From Albifimbria verrucaria (taxonomy: Eukaryota; Ascomycota; Sordariomycetes; Hypocreales; Stachybotryaceae), in the NCBI GenBank assembly GCA_020081605.1, contig JAHREC010000013.1, positions 1,922,001 to 1,986,000 on the forward strand: a DNA stretch of 64,000 bases, in the 5' to 3' direction. Below are positions 1 through 14,452 of the stretch, in pieces. The position numbers and the translations under genes are program-made. The first letter of the stretch is position 1, and each line of letters opens with the position of its first letter. Under the pieces are notes generated by a model. It searched no databases, was not told where the DNA came from, and worked only from the letters and a program-made list of their open reading frames with translations.

Positions 1-404
1 GCATGGCATGTTGGTTTGATAGGGGATGGATATTTGGGTCACAGTTCAGGCACGCTCCAACGTGGAGAGTGGGAAATCACATAAAAACTTTTTTCAATTC
101 TACATTAACTCGAATCGCGTGTCCTCGTTCTATCTGGACGCCTCGGTATAAATGCTCGCCTATGTCTTCCACTGTAATTAAAAAACGCCAGCATCGCTGG
201 TTGATATGCCTGTCAAGCACGCGGGGCTGCAGGGCGCCCCGTGGTCTTGGTCGCCGAAGAGTCGGTTTTCCAAGGAGAATATCCGTTACATGGATAACAT
301 GTACAAGAGTCATCATAAGTCCATATTTCGCACTCCCATTTTCGCTCCGTAAAACCACTCTTTTGAAACAAGACCCAATCCCTCTCCCATAGTCTTGGCA
401 ATTA
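1..404. other. 3' flank of ERG26, no gene seen
   Basis: Downstream flank of the minus-strand sterol gene. Short open frames occur on both strands but none shows family similarity or a sensible start. I see no gene in it. Confidence 0.5.
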
Positions 405-1530
405 TTATGCCTTGACGCTGGCTTCCTTCTGGTTCTCGAGCGCCCAGCGAACGCCCTCCTCGATACCCTCCTGCAAAGTCCAGATGGGCTCGTAGTGCAG
501 GACGCGCTTGGCCTTCATGATGTTGTAGAAGCGGGTCATGCAGGCCATGGTGGCGCGCTGCTTGGTGAAGACGGCAGGCTTGCCAATGATGCCAAAGAAA
601 ACCTCGCTGAGGGAGCCAATAGCCAGACTGACTTCCTGGGAAGCGTCCAGACACCCTTCTTGCCGCGCTTGTCGCCGGCAGCGACCCAGACGGCGCGAGC
701 AAAGTCCCAGAAATAGCAAGGCGAGTCATTGGTGATGAAGAAAGCCTCACCGTCGACCCTCTCGTAGTCAAGGGGCACCGTCTTGGAGGCGGCGGTGACG
801 AGGAGCATGTGGGCGGCGAGGAGGTGGCCGTGGGCAGCGTTGCCAGCGTAGGTGAAGTCGAAAAGGTTGTTGTTGTCTCCGAGCTGGACTCCGGTCTGGC
901 CCTTGTGGTAGGCACGCAAGAAACCGGCAAGGGTCTGGACGTCGCCCTCGCCGAAGATGGCGGCGGGTCGGATGGCGGCAGTGAGGAAGGAGGGGAAGGG
1001 CTCGGCGCGGTTGGCCTGGAGGACGAGTTCCTCGGCGGCGGCCTTGGTCTCGGAGTAGTACTCGGACTGCAGCTCACCACGGATGACGGGCCAGCGCTCG
1101 TCGGCGTTGTAGAGGTCGCTCACGTTGTCGCTGATGACACTGGCGGAGGAAGTGTAGACGAGGGCCTTGACGCCGGCCTTCTGGCAAGCCTCAATGACGC
1201 AGCGGGTGCCCTCGACGTTAACCTTGTCGAAGAGAGCCTTGGCCGTCTTGCCGCCGTCGACGACGGGGAGGCCGTGTGGATGACGACGTCCGGGCGGATC
1301 TCGTCGAAGAGGGCAGCCAGGCGGGGCCCATCGGTGATGTCGCACTCGCGGTAGGCGGCGGCAGGGTTGCGGTTACGGTCGCAGCGCAGGTCGACCGAGG
1401 TGACGGCTTTGGTAGTCCACTGGCTGAGGGCGATGTCGACGATGTAGTGGCCCAGGAAGCCGTTACCGCCGACGACGACGACGCTGCCGAGGTCGCCTCG
1501 CTTCTTGGACAAGGTCTTGTTGACGGCCAT
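405..1530 (-). CDS. ERG26: Sterol-4-alpha-carboxylate 3-dehydrogenase (decarboxylating)
   Basis: NAD(P)-dependent enzyme of the C-4 demethylation complex in ergosterol synthesis, acting at the ER; it oxidises the 3-hydroxyl of the 4-carboxysterol, which then loses CO2. Seen: short-chain dehydrogenase fold with a glycine-rich nucleotide loop (VVVGGNGFLG, residues about 18-27), D and R of the adenine pocket, then the catalytic YxxxK (Y-YSETK) in the middle and the family block FDFTYAGNAAHGH. ATG at 1530 gives the start MAVNKTLSKK; longer upstream frames enter a low-complexity leader. The frame is broken twice: near 1265-1268 (short G run on plus) and near 635-636 (short C run). Adding one base at each gives 375 aa, the usual length, so I read these as sequence errors. 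Last codons QKEASVKA, stop TAA at 405-407. No intron seen. Divergent from the orphan gene at 2440. Confidence 0.93.
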
Positions 1531-2439
1531 TGTGACTGATTCTGCCGAGAGGTCGGACGGAGGATTGGATCGATTGACGGGGAGGTGAGAGGAGGGGACC
1601 AAACACCAAGCGACTGGGAATGGTAAGAGGTCTTGCTGGCGGCTGGACAAGGAGAGGGTATAGAAATGCTGGTCTGGGGGCTGAAGTGGAAGTGGAAGTG
1701 GAAGTGTGGGGTTGGATAAAGTTGGGTGCAGTTAATTAGCCAGCTTGTACCTGTACCTGTGCCTCCTGTGAGGACCCCTAGTTTGTCCTTCACCGCAAAG
1801 GCTTCAGGAGCTGCGGGACGGGTGGGAAATCAGTCTAGGATTGTGAAGAATAATGGTCGCATAGACTGTTTAGAATATGTGCCCTATTATTGTTTAAAGA
1901 ATAATTTTGCCTTGGCGCTGAATGGTCTTCCATCATGCACTTATAAGCGAGGCTCGATCCAGAGACGACATGGCAGTCGATCGACCTTGAAGTCACTGGC
2001 TGTACCGAGTACAGAGTACACATTCGCTGGGTGGTGCCATTTTGGGTAGGGAGGTACAGCAGGCAGGTACTATGGTACTAATGTGGACGCACCTGCTCTG
2101 CATGCGTGTGGGTCCAGCTGCAACGACATCTCGAGCATTTGCCCGTGAACTTGATGGCTTACACTCGCATATAAATCTTCACCTTTTCTCCCCGCAGCTC
2201 CAAGCCATGCACAGCTGATGTTGGTAGACGAATCTTGGTTGCCACAATCGCTGTTGGGTTCTTGACCAGGGCCTGGTTCCTGCTTCCTTTGTTCTTGGGT
2301 ATAATTTTGGTCACGTTCGCATTCATGCCTCTACGCCTTCGATGAACAACCGTCTTTCTCTTTTTTTTTTCCTCATCTCAAACTGGTGTGAAAACGTCGT
2401 GATGACGCTCACCCCTCTAACGCTCTAAATCTACGCAGA
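1531..2439. promoter_or_regulatory. Divergent promoter region ERG26 / orphan gene
   Basis: 909 bp between two divergent starts. On the ERG26 side, four perfect GAAGTG hexamers lie at 1683-1706, inside the likely leader. On the right side a pyrimidine-rich tract (about 2350-2375) is followed by a CTAAC branch-like site and a CTACGCAG acceptor-like site ending two bases before the ATG at 2440, so a 5'UTR intron or an upstream coding exon is possible. Confidence 0.45.
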
Positions 2440-3814
2440 ATGACGGATCAGCCGCCTGATGTCGAAATCCTCGTTCATATCACTGCACCCAGCCATGCTC
2501 GCCACGATGTCACCTACAGGGAGCTTGCTCAGGCCTATCTTGCCTTTGAACCACAGCAACGCGTTGAGTTGTCACATGCGCGCTCTTCCCCGGAGCTCGG
2601 CAGGACTGAATTGAAGAGAAAATCCCAACACATATCGCAATCTTTCTCGAGCGTCATTGAAGGCGACTCTTCGCAGCATGTGCAGCTACCAGACCTGCTC
2701 TCTCAAGATCTAAGCTTTCAGAGTGCCCTTGACAATCGTTCATCTCCAGCTCTACCTGTCAGCCGCTTTGAAATCACCCAAGAAGTTGTGCAAACACCGT
2801 CTTCGATAACAAATGTCTCGGATCAGAGCTCGTGGGTGCAGCCACCCAGTCAGATCAGTGACTCGTATCCGCTTCCTGATGCCGACATCCTTCATGTATC
2901 GCCAACCAGGGTTCTTCAGAGGTTTCTAGGCCGCAATTCCAATTTTACACAGCCAAATACAGCTCGGCCAGCTACTCGAGCCTCCCAAGCATCATTGGAA
3001 ATGGACAGCTCTCCAGGTGTGACATTATCCTCGTCACTGTTGACCCAGCCGCTTCAACAAAACCAAGGGGAAACAACCGTTACAAAACACACGCCAAATC
3101 ATCCCAGTAACACCACTTTGCAGCAAACCTATTGTACGACCAAAGCCAAACCTAAACCAGGAGTATGATGACACAGTGGTCAATGAGACCACGCATATTC
3201 CGAGCAGCATCGTGACCGTTCCCTCGAGTTCGTTATCATTTCGTGCAGAATCAGAACCACCACCATCGAAGCGGTTGAAAACTGCCTCTGAGCTGGCTGG
3301 AGGGCCTCTGAGTCTCATTCGCAGCTCTAGCGATACCTGTCAGTCACGGACCCGTGCCACCAAATATGTCGATCAGAGTCTCGAGATTATGTCACCGTCT
3401 CCGCCTGTTGGGATGTCAGATATCAAACCCAGTGATCTTGTCTCCAAGAAGCTCGCCAAGCTTGCTACCGACCTATCGTCGCGGTACCGGCCCATCATAA
3501 AGCGTGGTGTAGAGGCTTTCGACCGAGGGTACTGGCATCTAGACTGCACCACTTGGAGTTCAGAAACCCGTTTAGATACCTGGAAGTTTCTCGTAAACTA
3601 CGTCGGCAGCGGCCTTGCCGGTTGGGGCGTGTGGTGTCGCCGCGACGCGTCACATGATAGTATCCGCTTGTATTGCTGGGGTCATATCGTCAAGCATACC
3701 TACCTTCTCCTTTATTTGGCCAGTGGCCGGCAGCTCAAGACAACTGGCGCAAAATGGATTGGTGCCGATGGGGAGGTTTCTTTAGAGGTGTTGCCTCAGG
3801 GGCGGCAGGGTTGA
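2440..3814 (+). CDS. Uncharacterised protein, Ser/Pro-rich N-half with conserved-looking C-terminal domain
   Basis: I do not recognise a named family. The first 240 residues are polar, rich in Ser, Pro and Gln and likely disordered. The C-terminal 120 residues (from SRYRPIIKRGVEAFDRGYW) are rich in Trp, Tyr and Cys, with a WGVWCRRD core, and look like a folded domain. The reading frame changes between about 3100 and 3170: the N-part ends at a stop at 3166-3168, while the frame ending at 3814 is open upstream as PKPNLNQEYDDTVVNETTH. The shift is +1, so it needs one extra base, two missing bases or a tiny intron. Joined length is about 458 aa. ATG at 2440 is the first in-frame Met, but an acceptor-like CAG lies just before it. 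Possibly a nuclear protein from the basic patch PPSKRLK, which is inference. Confidence 0.6.
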
Positions 3815-5027
3815 GCCTGGCACTTATCTATATAAAATATTCTTTAGGCTCCCTGATCACTCAACTTTATACATTATTAGACAACTTAGCATAGTTCTTG
3901 GCGTTCTGGGAGCGATCGCATTGATAGCATGGCTGGGATAGAATTACGAACTCATGACTTCTGGTGCTTCCTGATATTCTCTGTCGGGATATGTTGCCAA
4001 GCTGCGCTTGACCCTAACCTAACTTTGGCCTGGCGGTGAGCACGACGTAGTAGCAAGAGTTAAAAGGCGAGATTTTGGTAATCTCGCCAAGGTTGATACA
4101 TAATAGTATTAATTTCTAGGTAGTTCGAGAAGGTTTGAATAGCTCATCTTCTCCTTTATATGCTTGTATGCTTTCTCCACATATCTATAGTATATTACAG
4201 TATATTTATCGAGAGCAGATGTATTAATACTTTAGTTCTTATACGAGTAGAAGAATAAAATTTCCAGTAAGATAGCTTTTGCCTCTTTAAGTTTGCGGGT
4301 TATCCAGACTTATGAGTATGTATATAAAGGGATGTGTATGCGATTGGAGTTAAAGTGGCAATGTATGCACAAGAGAGTCCGCTTACACCTGAAACTCGAA
4401 CTATCTTGAGGCTTTGCATGAGTTTGTTACTGTGGTTGTGGAAGAACAGGTTTGTGGAGGCAGTGAGAAAGAGTACAGTGGGATAGCAAAAGTTTCGCCT
4501 ACCTCGGATTTCCATTCAGCCAAAGGGCTTCATGTATAACAAGTTGTGATAAGTGTATATTAATTTATTTATTTATTATCATATTATTACAAGTTTATTA
4601 TATTTTTAGTCGTTTATTGTTAGGTATTTGGTTGATTTTCTATCGTGATATCTACGTCAGATCTGCGGAATTTCTGCCTTCCCACTGTAGATACACCTAT
4701 CAACTGACCATGAGGAAGGATACCACGCGATGACCGATTTAACCTCGACTACATGGGCCGGTAGTTGAGTTGAGATTCGTGAAGTCGGTTGATGACTTAC
4801 GATCCATGATTTTCGGTGTTGAGATGTCCATTTTGAAGAACGGAAGTGCCATGTCGAATAAATGCTCCAAATCTCCACACATCTGGCAATATTTTCTCTT
4901 ACGGTTAATTGGATTTGTGCTGGAGTTTCTTGCTATTTCATACTGAGCTGGTATAATACTGAAGAAGTATCAACCCCGAAATCCGCCCTCAGCACTCGCA
5001 AATCCGCCCGCCTCGTCAAGCTACTAC
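3815..5027. other. AT-rich spacer with tandem stop-rich sequence
   Basis: After about 3900 the base composition drops sharply; 4090-4270 and 4545-4640 are strongly AT-rich with TTTA/ATTA runs. Small open frames here have no coding character. The composition suggests decayed, possibly RIP-affected DNA. It contains the hairpin listed separately. Confidence 0.5.
4066..4088. repeat. Perfect 9-bp inverted repeat, 5-base loop
   Basis: GGCGAGATT at 4066-4074 and AATCTCGCC at 4080-4088 are exact reverse complements, separated by TTGGT. Flanks are AT-rich. It could be the end of a small decayed element or a terminator-like hairpin; nothing here decides. Confidence 0.7.
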
Positions 5028-5717
5028 TCAGCTGGATGTCTGCCTCACGCCTCCTAATGATGCGTCTCCAAAGCCTTCTGAGCTACCTGGTTTGACCCAA
5101 TCCTCAATAAACATTGGTGTTTCATCCTCTGGATAATCTTCATATTCAATGTCCGAGGGATGAAGAGATTCTGTCTCCTCATGGAAATCTTGAGTAACCA
5201 ATTCGGCAAGCCGAGGACTTCTTCATAGATTAGAACTGCCTTCAGTATCTTTGTCTACAAGGCATTTATTAGCCTTCATGTAGTAACAAACAACATCCGA
5301 GCCACGGAAGACACATATAGATACCTTTTGGCTGTCGTAGGCATGGATGATTAGGGTCGACCGCCTGAACCAACCTATGGAGGTTTTTTCTATTTCGGCT
5401 TTTTGATGATCGCCTCTCTCAGTAGACTTTAACATCTGATCGACACTGCGTTTCAGGCGATAGAGTGCCGCCCCAGCAGGCGAGGCTGGGGCAAAGACAG
5501 GGCGAGGCATCTTTGGGATGAGTGGGCTTTCGATGACAGCACGAAGGCTTGCTTCGACCTTCGCTTCGGCTTCTTTCACGCTGGGTCCAGCTGAAGCAGA
5601 GACCCTCCGACGACCTCTGTGGATGGACTCCATGTCTAAGGCTTTGCTAAGGTCGTTCAAAGCTAACTTGAGGTTCAAGAAATCAGAGTTCGGCATATCA
5701 TATTTGTTTGGTGCCAT
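5028..5717 (-). CDS. Uncharacterised protein, member of a duplicated divergent gene pair
   Basis: ATG at 5717 opens MAPNKYDMPNSDFLNLKLA. The first 164 codons end at TGA 5223-5225: an N-terminal helix-rich part (ALNDLSKALDMES), a basic patch HRGRRR, a Pro/Ala stretch, then WFRRSTLIIHAYDSQKVSICVFRGSD. The same frame continues without a stop for 64 more acidic codons (HPSDIEYEDYPEDETPMF, WVKPGSSEGFG) to TGA 5028-5030. That tail is related to minus-strand sequence at 60181-60290. In both places a CTRAY branch motif sits 6-8 bases before AAG, so I infer an intron whose acceptor ends at 5221 and whose likely donor is GTATCT at 5324. That model leaves the phase one base off, which a single base error would repair. 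No family recognised. Head to head with the gene at 6184, 466 bp between starts. Confidence 0.5.
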
Positions 5718-6183
5718 CTTGGATGTAAGTTCAAAAGATGTCTAAGTGAAGACTTGCGTGTCAGGGCAAGAAAGATCAGTTTTCGGGATGTGGACTTTGA
5801 TCTTAAGGGGTGCAGAAATATTGCTGAGTGCAAGATCTTGGTGGGTGTAGAATTATTGTGGTATAAAATTATCTGAAAACCTCCGGACAGCGGAAGACCA
5901 CAGGCACGTGCGATACTGTCAACTGGTAGACAGCTGGCCAGGATACAGCTGGCACTGACGACTCGCAGTCTTGTCAATCCTTTTATTTCTGCTTTGTTCT
6001 CGCATTTCATTACTTCTTCATTTCATCTCCTCATCTCTCCAGCCTCCACGTTTGTAGGCATCTTGAAGAACCATATCAAGGGTGCATTTCTCCAGCGAGA
6101 CATCTCCGTACCTCTACACCATCTCCTCATCTTAGCTGTGAAACTTCAACCACCTTTTGCATTTCTTCCCATTCGAGTCCAAT
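5718..6183. promoter_or_regulatory. Shared divergent promoter of an uncharacterised pair
   Basis: 466 bp between two divergent ATGs. The right part (about 5900-6183), with a pyrimidine-rich leader, is similar to 18195-18470 (shared GACAGCTGGC-ACTGAC and CATCTCTCCA-CCTC blocks), so the duplication took promoter and leader along with coding sequence. Confidence 0.5.
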
Positions 6184-7835
6184 ATGGCTGGAGATGCTTC
6201 GACAGCAGATCGGCAGCCACTCATGGGGACTTCATGCTTGAGCAAGTCACAGACGGCGCACGCGACATCGCCAAAACAGCATATCTCGAGAGAATGATGG
6301 CTGAAGCAACCGGCCGCCGTCCATTCCAACAGGTATATCTTTGGACACCTTCTGAAGATGAAGCCAAACGCAAGACGACGGGCAAAGGGGCCACCACGAC
6401 CAAGTACGAAGCTGCCAGAGATGGGCCTACCGCTCATTCACTGTGCCCTAAGCTCCCCAGAATGAGGAGCTTATACCTGCCGAAAGAACCAAGCTTTATC
6501 TGGAGGTAGGACCAATCATAGGAGACGACGTGGACAAGTATGAGCCTAAGGACAATTCACGAGATCTCAAACGAGAGCAAGAACGGCAGAAGAGAGGCAA
6601 GCTCCGCAGAGACCCTGGAGCAATGAGAGTCTTTATTCCTGTGACCGATTATATTGCTGATCAGGCCAAATACTACGTCGGCTGCCGTTTCACTGCTGGT
6701 CGACTCTATCCTCGACTCATCAAGGATACGAATATCTTTTTCTATCCTGAGTTCTGGACAGGAATAGATGAGAACCTCCGGATGAAGGAACGAAGACAGG
6801 CACTGAACACGGCATGCAAACTCAAAGCGGCCATCAACAAATCACCACCAGAGCGTATGGTGGCTCCCATCACTGAAGATGTGGTAAGCAAGGTACTGGC
6901 CTCTCACCCACTGGCTACCACACAAGCAGAACATACTATATCCACACTCGTACTCCAGTGGTATATATACAAGTCTTCCAATGACGATGATTATCTTCAG
7001 GGGATGGACGATACCATGAATCGAGCGGTGCCAGAGCTCAGGTATGGTTCACAAATTGTTAACGACGGCACAGAGGCTTTTATGGACTTTGGTGAGCATT
7101 TGAAGAAGGAAGAAGCTGAGTCGGTAGCAACTGAGCTAAAGGTATGTTCTATTTTCTCTGTTTGATGTCTTTATATTTGGATAGTGTCCTAACGTGCACT
7201 GCTAGGATGCGATTCCGCGCATGGCGACTCTCCAGCCTGACATTATTCAGCGTATCCATCATGTCCTGAGACTTGATGAGGATAGTGATGAACCAGGAAA
7301 GGTTCCACTCCGCGATCAACTGAACAAGGGCATCCTGGGGTTCTTCTTGGAAATATGCCATCTCAAAATCACATCTCCCGACTTTGCCGTTGAAGTAGTT
7401 CGAGACATCGCCAAGGATGCTCTTCAACTGGCGCAAGTATATCAGAATCATACGCCAACCATCCCTTCTTCGTCATTCACTGCATGGACAGAGTCTGGAC
7501 CGGCTGAAGACAGACCCTTTGCTGCCGACCTGCACTTGATTGTCACTACCATGCGCGAACTTGTTAAGGTTATGGACAAGTACGTGGAAGATTCCGCAAA
7601 GTTGATTGCTGAACAGCATGGCGCCATTCTGAAGCATGCGAACCTCAAAGACCTAATGAACAAGATGGGTGATGCTGTAGATACAGCAGCTATGAAGAGT
7701 CTCCTCGAGCAACTCGGTGCTCTGCATGCAGTGATGTATGCCTCCAAGAACCGTGAGGTGGTTAGCATGCTTCGGGCAGCAGATGAGTTTCTAGAGAGGA
7801 TCGTTTTGGTTAACGAGCGTAACCTATCGGAGTAG
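6184..7835 (+). CDS. Uncharacterised protein (529 aa model), full-length member of a dispersed family
   Basis: ATG at 6184 begins MAGDASTADRQPLMG. Two missing bases, in the G run near 6225-6228 and the C run near 6453-6456, reconnect this start with DIAKTAYLERMMAEATGR and then with NEELIPAERTKLYLEVG. Intron 7142-7205 (GTATGT, branch CTAAC, TAG) joins ATELK to DAIPRMATLQPD. Corrected model is 1590 bases with stop TAG at 7833-7835. The protein is largely helical and soluble, with no signal peptide or membrane segment; the C-terminal 200 residues are heptad-like. I recognise no catalytic motif and assign no function. The N-terminal block recurs in decayed form at 18470-18750 and in a short gene at 60400. 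Divergent from the gene at 5028-5717. Confidence 0.65.
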
Positions 7836-8291
7836 GAGAATGGTCTGACTTTAGAGATATGGCGTGGATTAACGGAAAGGATTAGACTTGGTTCTTTGCT
7901 CTTTGCTTTCAATAGGTATATTCATACCACACAACGGACAAGATAGATGACTTGATGAATGATCATTTGAAACCTTTCTTTGAATTGACATCTCCTCCCG
8001 TACAAAGGGACCCTTTCGAACTGGAAAATATCTCACAAAGCCGGCTAGCTGGCTCTTGCTATAATACATGATTACACACCGGAAGCGAAACAATAAAGCA
8101 CACGGAGCTCTAGAACCGACAGATGACCCGAAAAAGAATCCAAGACCATTGTGCGCCATCGACTGCGCCCTGGCAACCAGCCAGTCTCGGCGCATGAATC
8201 TCGTTAGAGATGGTGAGGCGCAGGGCTCATGTTGCGTATGGCTTTCGTTGCACGACGAAGCTGCATCCATTCCTTGCTATTCATCAACCGC
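7836..8291. other. Convergent spacer
   Basis: 456 bp between the 3' ends of the uncharacterised gene and the HMG-box gene. Small open frames only; I see no gene. Confidence 0.5.
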
Positions 8292-9322
8292 TTAACCGAT
8301 CCTCTGCAAATCGGACTTTGCCCGAGAAGGAGTAACTGTGGAGTGCTCGACCCAGTACTCGATGGCCTTCTCCTTCAGCTCGGCGCGCACCTTCGAAGCG
8401 CGCTCGGTCTCGCTGTTGGCCAGCTCGATGAAAGGTCGCTTCTCAGACTCATCAAGCTCCTTCCAGGCCCTGGCCAGGTCCTGCATGGCCTCGACCGCGG
8501 ACTTGCCGTCTGTCTTGTTGAAGCGGGACTGGATGAACATGGCGTAGGCGCCAGGGGCGCGCTTGGGAATGCGCTCGTCGTGGATGGTGGCGTAGCGGCG
8601 GGCCGTGGCCTTGGACCCCTTCTCGGCCTGCTTGCGGGCAGCCTCCTTCGCGAGGTGCTTGCGGGCGATCTGGGCCATGTAGATGAGCTCAGGGGTTGGG
8701 ACTCGATCCATTCCTTGCGGGCCTGGAGGTTGGACTTGGTGTTGGCGGCTGCGGTAGCTCGGAGCTCCTAGACACGAAGATTGCAAATTAGCATTGCTCT
8801 CATGGTAGAATAGCCATAGATCGCTTGGCAATGGCTGGTAAAGACCATCCGCCATGACATACCTCCAGCTTTGATTCGGAGATCTGCTTGAACTCAGCGC
8901 CCAAGTCCTTGATCACATCGACAGCCTTCTGGCTCGCAGCGGCCGCGTCCTTGGGGTAGTTCTGGGCCACGTAGATGAGCCAGGGGTTCTGCGGGAGGTA
9001 CGCAGGCTCGTCAAGCAGCGCCCACTGCTTCAATTGGCGGACCCAGAGCTTCTGCTTCTGCTCCTCTGTGAGGGCTTCCTTGCGGGCTTCTTCTTCTCTG
9101 CCGGGGCGTCGGACTTGGCGGCGGCCTTCTTCTTGGTCTTGGGCTTCTTCGCGGCGGCGGTCTTCTTGGTCTTGGTCCCTCGGCAGAGTCGATCGACGTC
9201 TTGAGGTTCCACGCCGAGACGGCGAAGCTTCGCTGCACCAACGGCGCGGGGCGCAGGACGAGCGGGCGGGCGACGGCGCGCGAGAGGCCGGAGAACACGG
9301 CTCGGGTTGTGGAGGTGAACAT
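8292..9322 (-). CDS. Mitochondrial HMG-box protein (nucleoid/DNA-packaging type)
   Basis: Likely binds and bends mitochondrial DNA, like yeast Abf2. Seen: an N-terminal presequence rich in Arg, Ser and Ala without acids (MFTSTTRAVFSGLSRAVARP), a Lys/Ala-rich linker (TKTKKTAAAKKPKTKKKAAA), then two HMG-like segments. The first contains LPQNPWLIYVAQNY, the second KRAPGAYAMFIQSRF with the ARAWKELDESEKRPF block typical of HMG boxes. One intron at 8768-8862 (GTATGT...CTAG) joins SKLE to ELRATAAAN. Three frame breaks, near 9177-9179, near 9085-9095 and near 8698-8700, are each repaired by one base and give 312 aa. Stop TAA at 8292-8294. Divergent from the proteasome gene at 10170. It could be named after fungal mtHMG proteins, but I give no symbol. 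Confidence 0.8.
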
Positions 9323-10169
9323 TGTTGGAAGCTTTTTCCCTAAGTAACGAGCTTGGACGAGAGCTTGCTATGCAACACACAGCTGACGGACGACGATTTG
9401 ATAGCTGCGCCCTTCAATTGCGTTTACGACAAGCGGCGCAGAAACCAACCGACGCCTAGCACCTAACGACGGCGAGCTGGAGGGAGAAACGGTAGAGGGA
9501 GATTTTGAGCGAAAGCAGGAAAAGGAATTGAGCTGAAGTCTCCTGGGAGGAGGAAACGATTAATGCGGTTGCGGATGGACCAAGGTCCTGTAAGGTAAGG
9601 TAAGGCAGTGGTCGCATGTCCAAGGTTCCACACCACCCAGCTCTGCAAAGTCCCTTTACCCTATTTTTCCGCTGGCAGGGTACTTGGCGTCGCCCTTCCA
9701 GACGCAAAACGTCAATTGCAGGGGCTGGGGCTGGGGGAAAGGCAAGCTCCATCGGTACATGCTACTTTATGCATGGGCTCTGCACCGTTGCCGACTCAGG
9801 TATCCATTACCTGGTGCCAGACCAGAGCTCGAGCAGCGAGCCAATCACGATAGGTGATGTCAGCTTACCTAACAGCTCCCCCATTTGCAGTTGCAGGCTG
9901 CCAGAGGGACGCGACAGTGGACTGCAAGCTCCATCGCCAGCTTCATCGTCACACCTTCGATTCCACCTCTGACCACGACAACGCACCGGTTCATCTCCGC
10001 CAACCAACGCCGACAGATCCCCAATATCAAGGATCCCCTTCCGAGTGATTCGAAAGGTCCTTCGTCACCGTCTCGGCTTCGCACAGCGTCTCGCCGACTC
10101 CATCGGACACCGATTCCAAGCTATCCCCTCCACACCACTCCGTCCCTCCCTTACACCACACAATCCACC
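9323..10169. promoter_or_regulatory. Divergent promoter, HMG gene / PRE4
   Basis: 847 bp between starts. It contains a short AGGTA tandem (about 9593-9605) and a pyrimidine-rich leader before PRE4. No clear proteasome-type element was recognised. Confidence 0.4.
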
Positions 10170-11128
10170 ATGGATCACCGTCCGCAAGCCTGGGGTCGTG
10201 TGAGTCTTTACCCTCATCAGCGGTCCAGCCGCCCGTCCCCAACCAAGGACCTCCCTCCGCTGACTCTCGAGATAGCCTAGAGATGACGTTTACGGCGCCT
10301 ACGATGCCACATTCATGCAGGACAACGGTCCTAAGCAGAACACCCAGCAGCCCATCGTCACCGGTACTTCCGTAGTGGCCATCAAGTTCAAGGACGGCGT
10401 CGTCATTGCCGCGGATAACCTGGGTATGTTGGAGCCGTCGATACTCCCTCCTAGAGCCGTGGATACCACTCGGCATGTTCCCCGACTCAAGAAGGCTAAC
10501 TCTAAATGCCCATCATCCACAGCCTCCTACGGCTCCCTCGCTCGCTTCACCGATGTGAAGCGTCTACGAGCCTTCCAGGACACCTCCGTTGTCGGCTTCA
10601 GCGGCGATGTGTCCGACATGCAGTACCTCAACCGCCACCTCACCGACCTCGACCTGTCCGAGGCCTACGCCTCCCCGATGCGCCCCGCCTCAGCGCCGCC
10701 AACCTCCACCGCTACCTCTCCAAGGTTCTCTACAACCGTCGCTCCAAGTTCGACCCCTTGTGGAACCACCTGCTCGTCGCCGGCTTCGACGACAACGACA
10801 AGCCCTTCCTCGCCGCCGCCGACCTCCTCGGCACCACCTACACCTCCCCAGTCTGGCCACCGGCTTCGGCTCCATGCTCGCCCAGCCCATCCTCCGCCGC
10901 TACGCTCCCGACGAGGAGGCCGCCGAGAAGCTCACCCGTGAGGAGGCCGTCTCCATCATCGCCGAGTGCATGAAGGTCCTCTACTACCGCGACGCCAGGA
11001 GCATGGACGCCTACTCCATCGCCGTCGTCACCAAGGACGGCGTCGACCTCAAGACCGATGCCAAGCTCGAGGCCCAGAGCTGGGCTTTCGCTGACCGCAT
11101 CAAGGGCTACGGTACGCAGACCGTGTAA
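10170..11128 (+). CDS. PRE4: 20S proteasome subunit beta type-7 (Pre4)
   Basis: Non-catalytic beta subunit of the proteasome core, in nucleus and cytoplasm. Seen: N-terminal propeptide-like segment, then QQPIVTGTSVVAIKFKDGVV and ADNLASYGSLARF, the beta-fold start of this family; later HRYLSKVLYNRRSKFDPLWN and LLVAGFDDNDKP, and the Pre4-type C-terminus. Intron 1 at 10200-10275 (donor GTGAGT) joins MDHRPQAWGR to PRDDVYGAYD; intron 2 at 10424-10522 (GTATGT...CAG) splits an Ala codon. Two frame breaks in C runs at 10673-10676 and about 10846-10849 are each repaired by one base, giving 261 aa, normal for the family. ATG at 10170 is the only one giving the conserved N-terminus. Convergent with GFA1 downstream. 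Confidence 0.93.

Positions 11129-14452
<3,324 letters not shown>

Noticed and set aside
405..1530. ERG26, RPT4, GFA1 and similar genes as pseudogenes
   Set aside because: The breaks are single bases in runs; corrected models keep all motifs and normal lengths, and the genes are essential in fungi.
3930..4000. tRNA-derived or SINE-like trace around GAACTCATGACTTCTGG
   Set aside because: No cloverleaf can be drawn and no A/B box pair is convincing.
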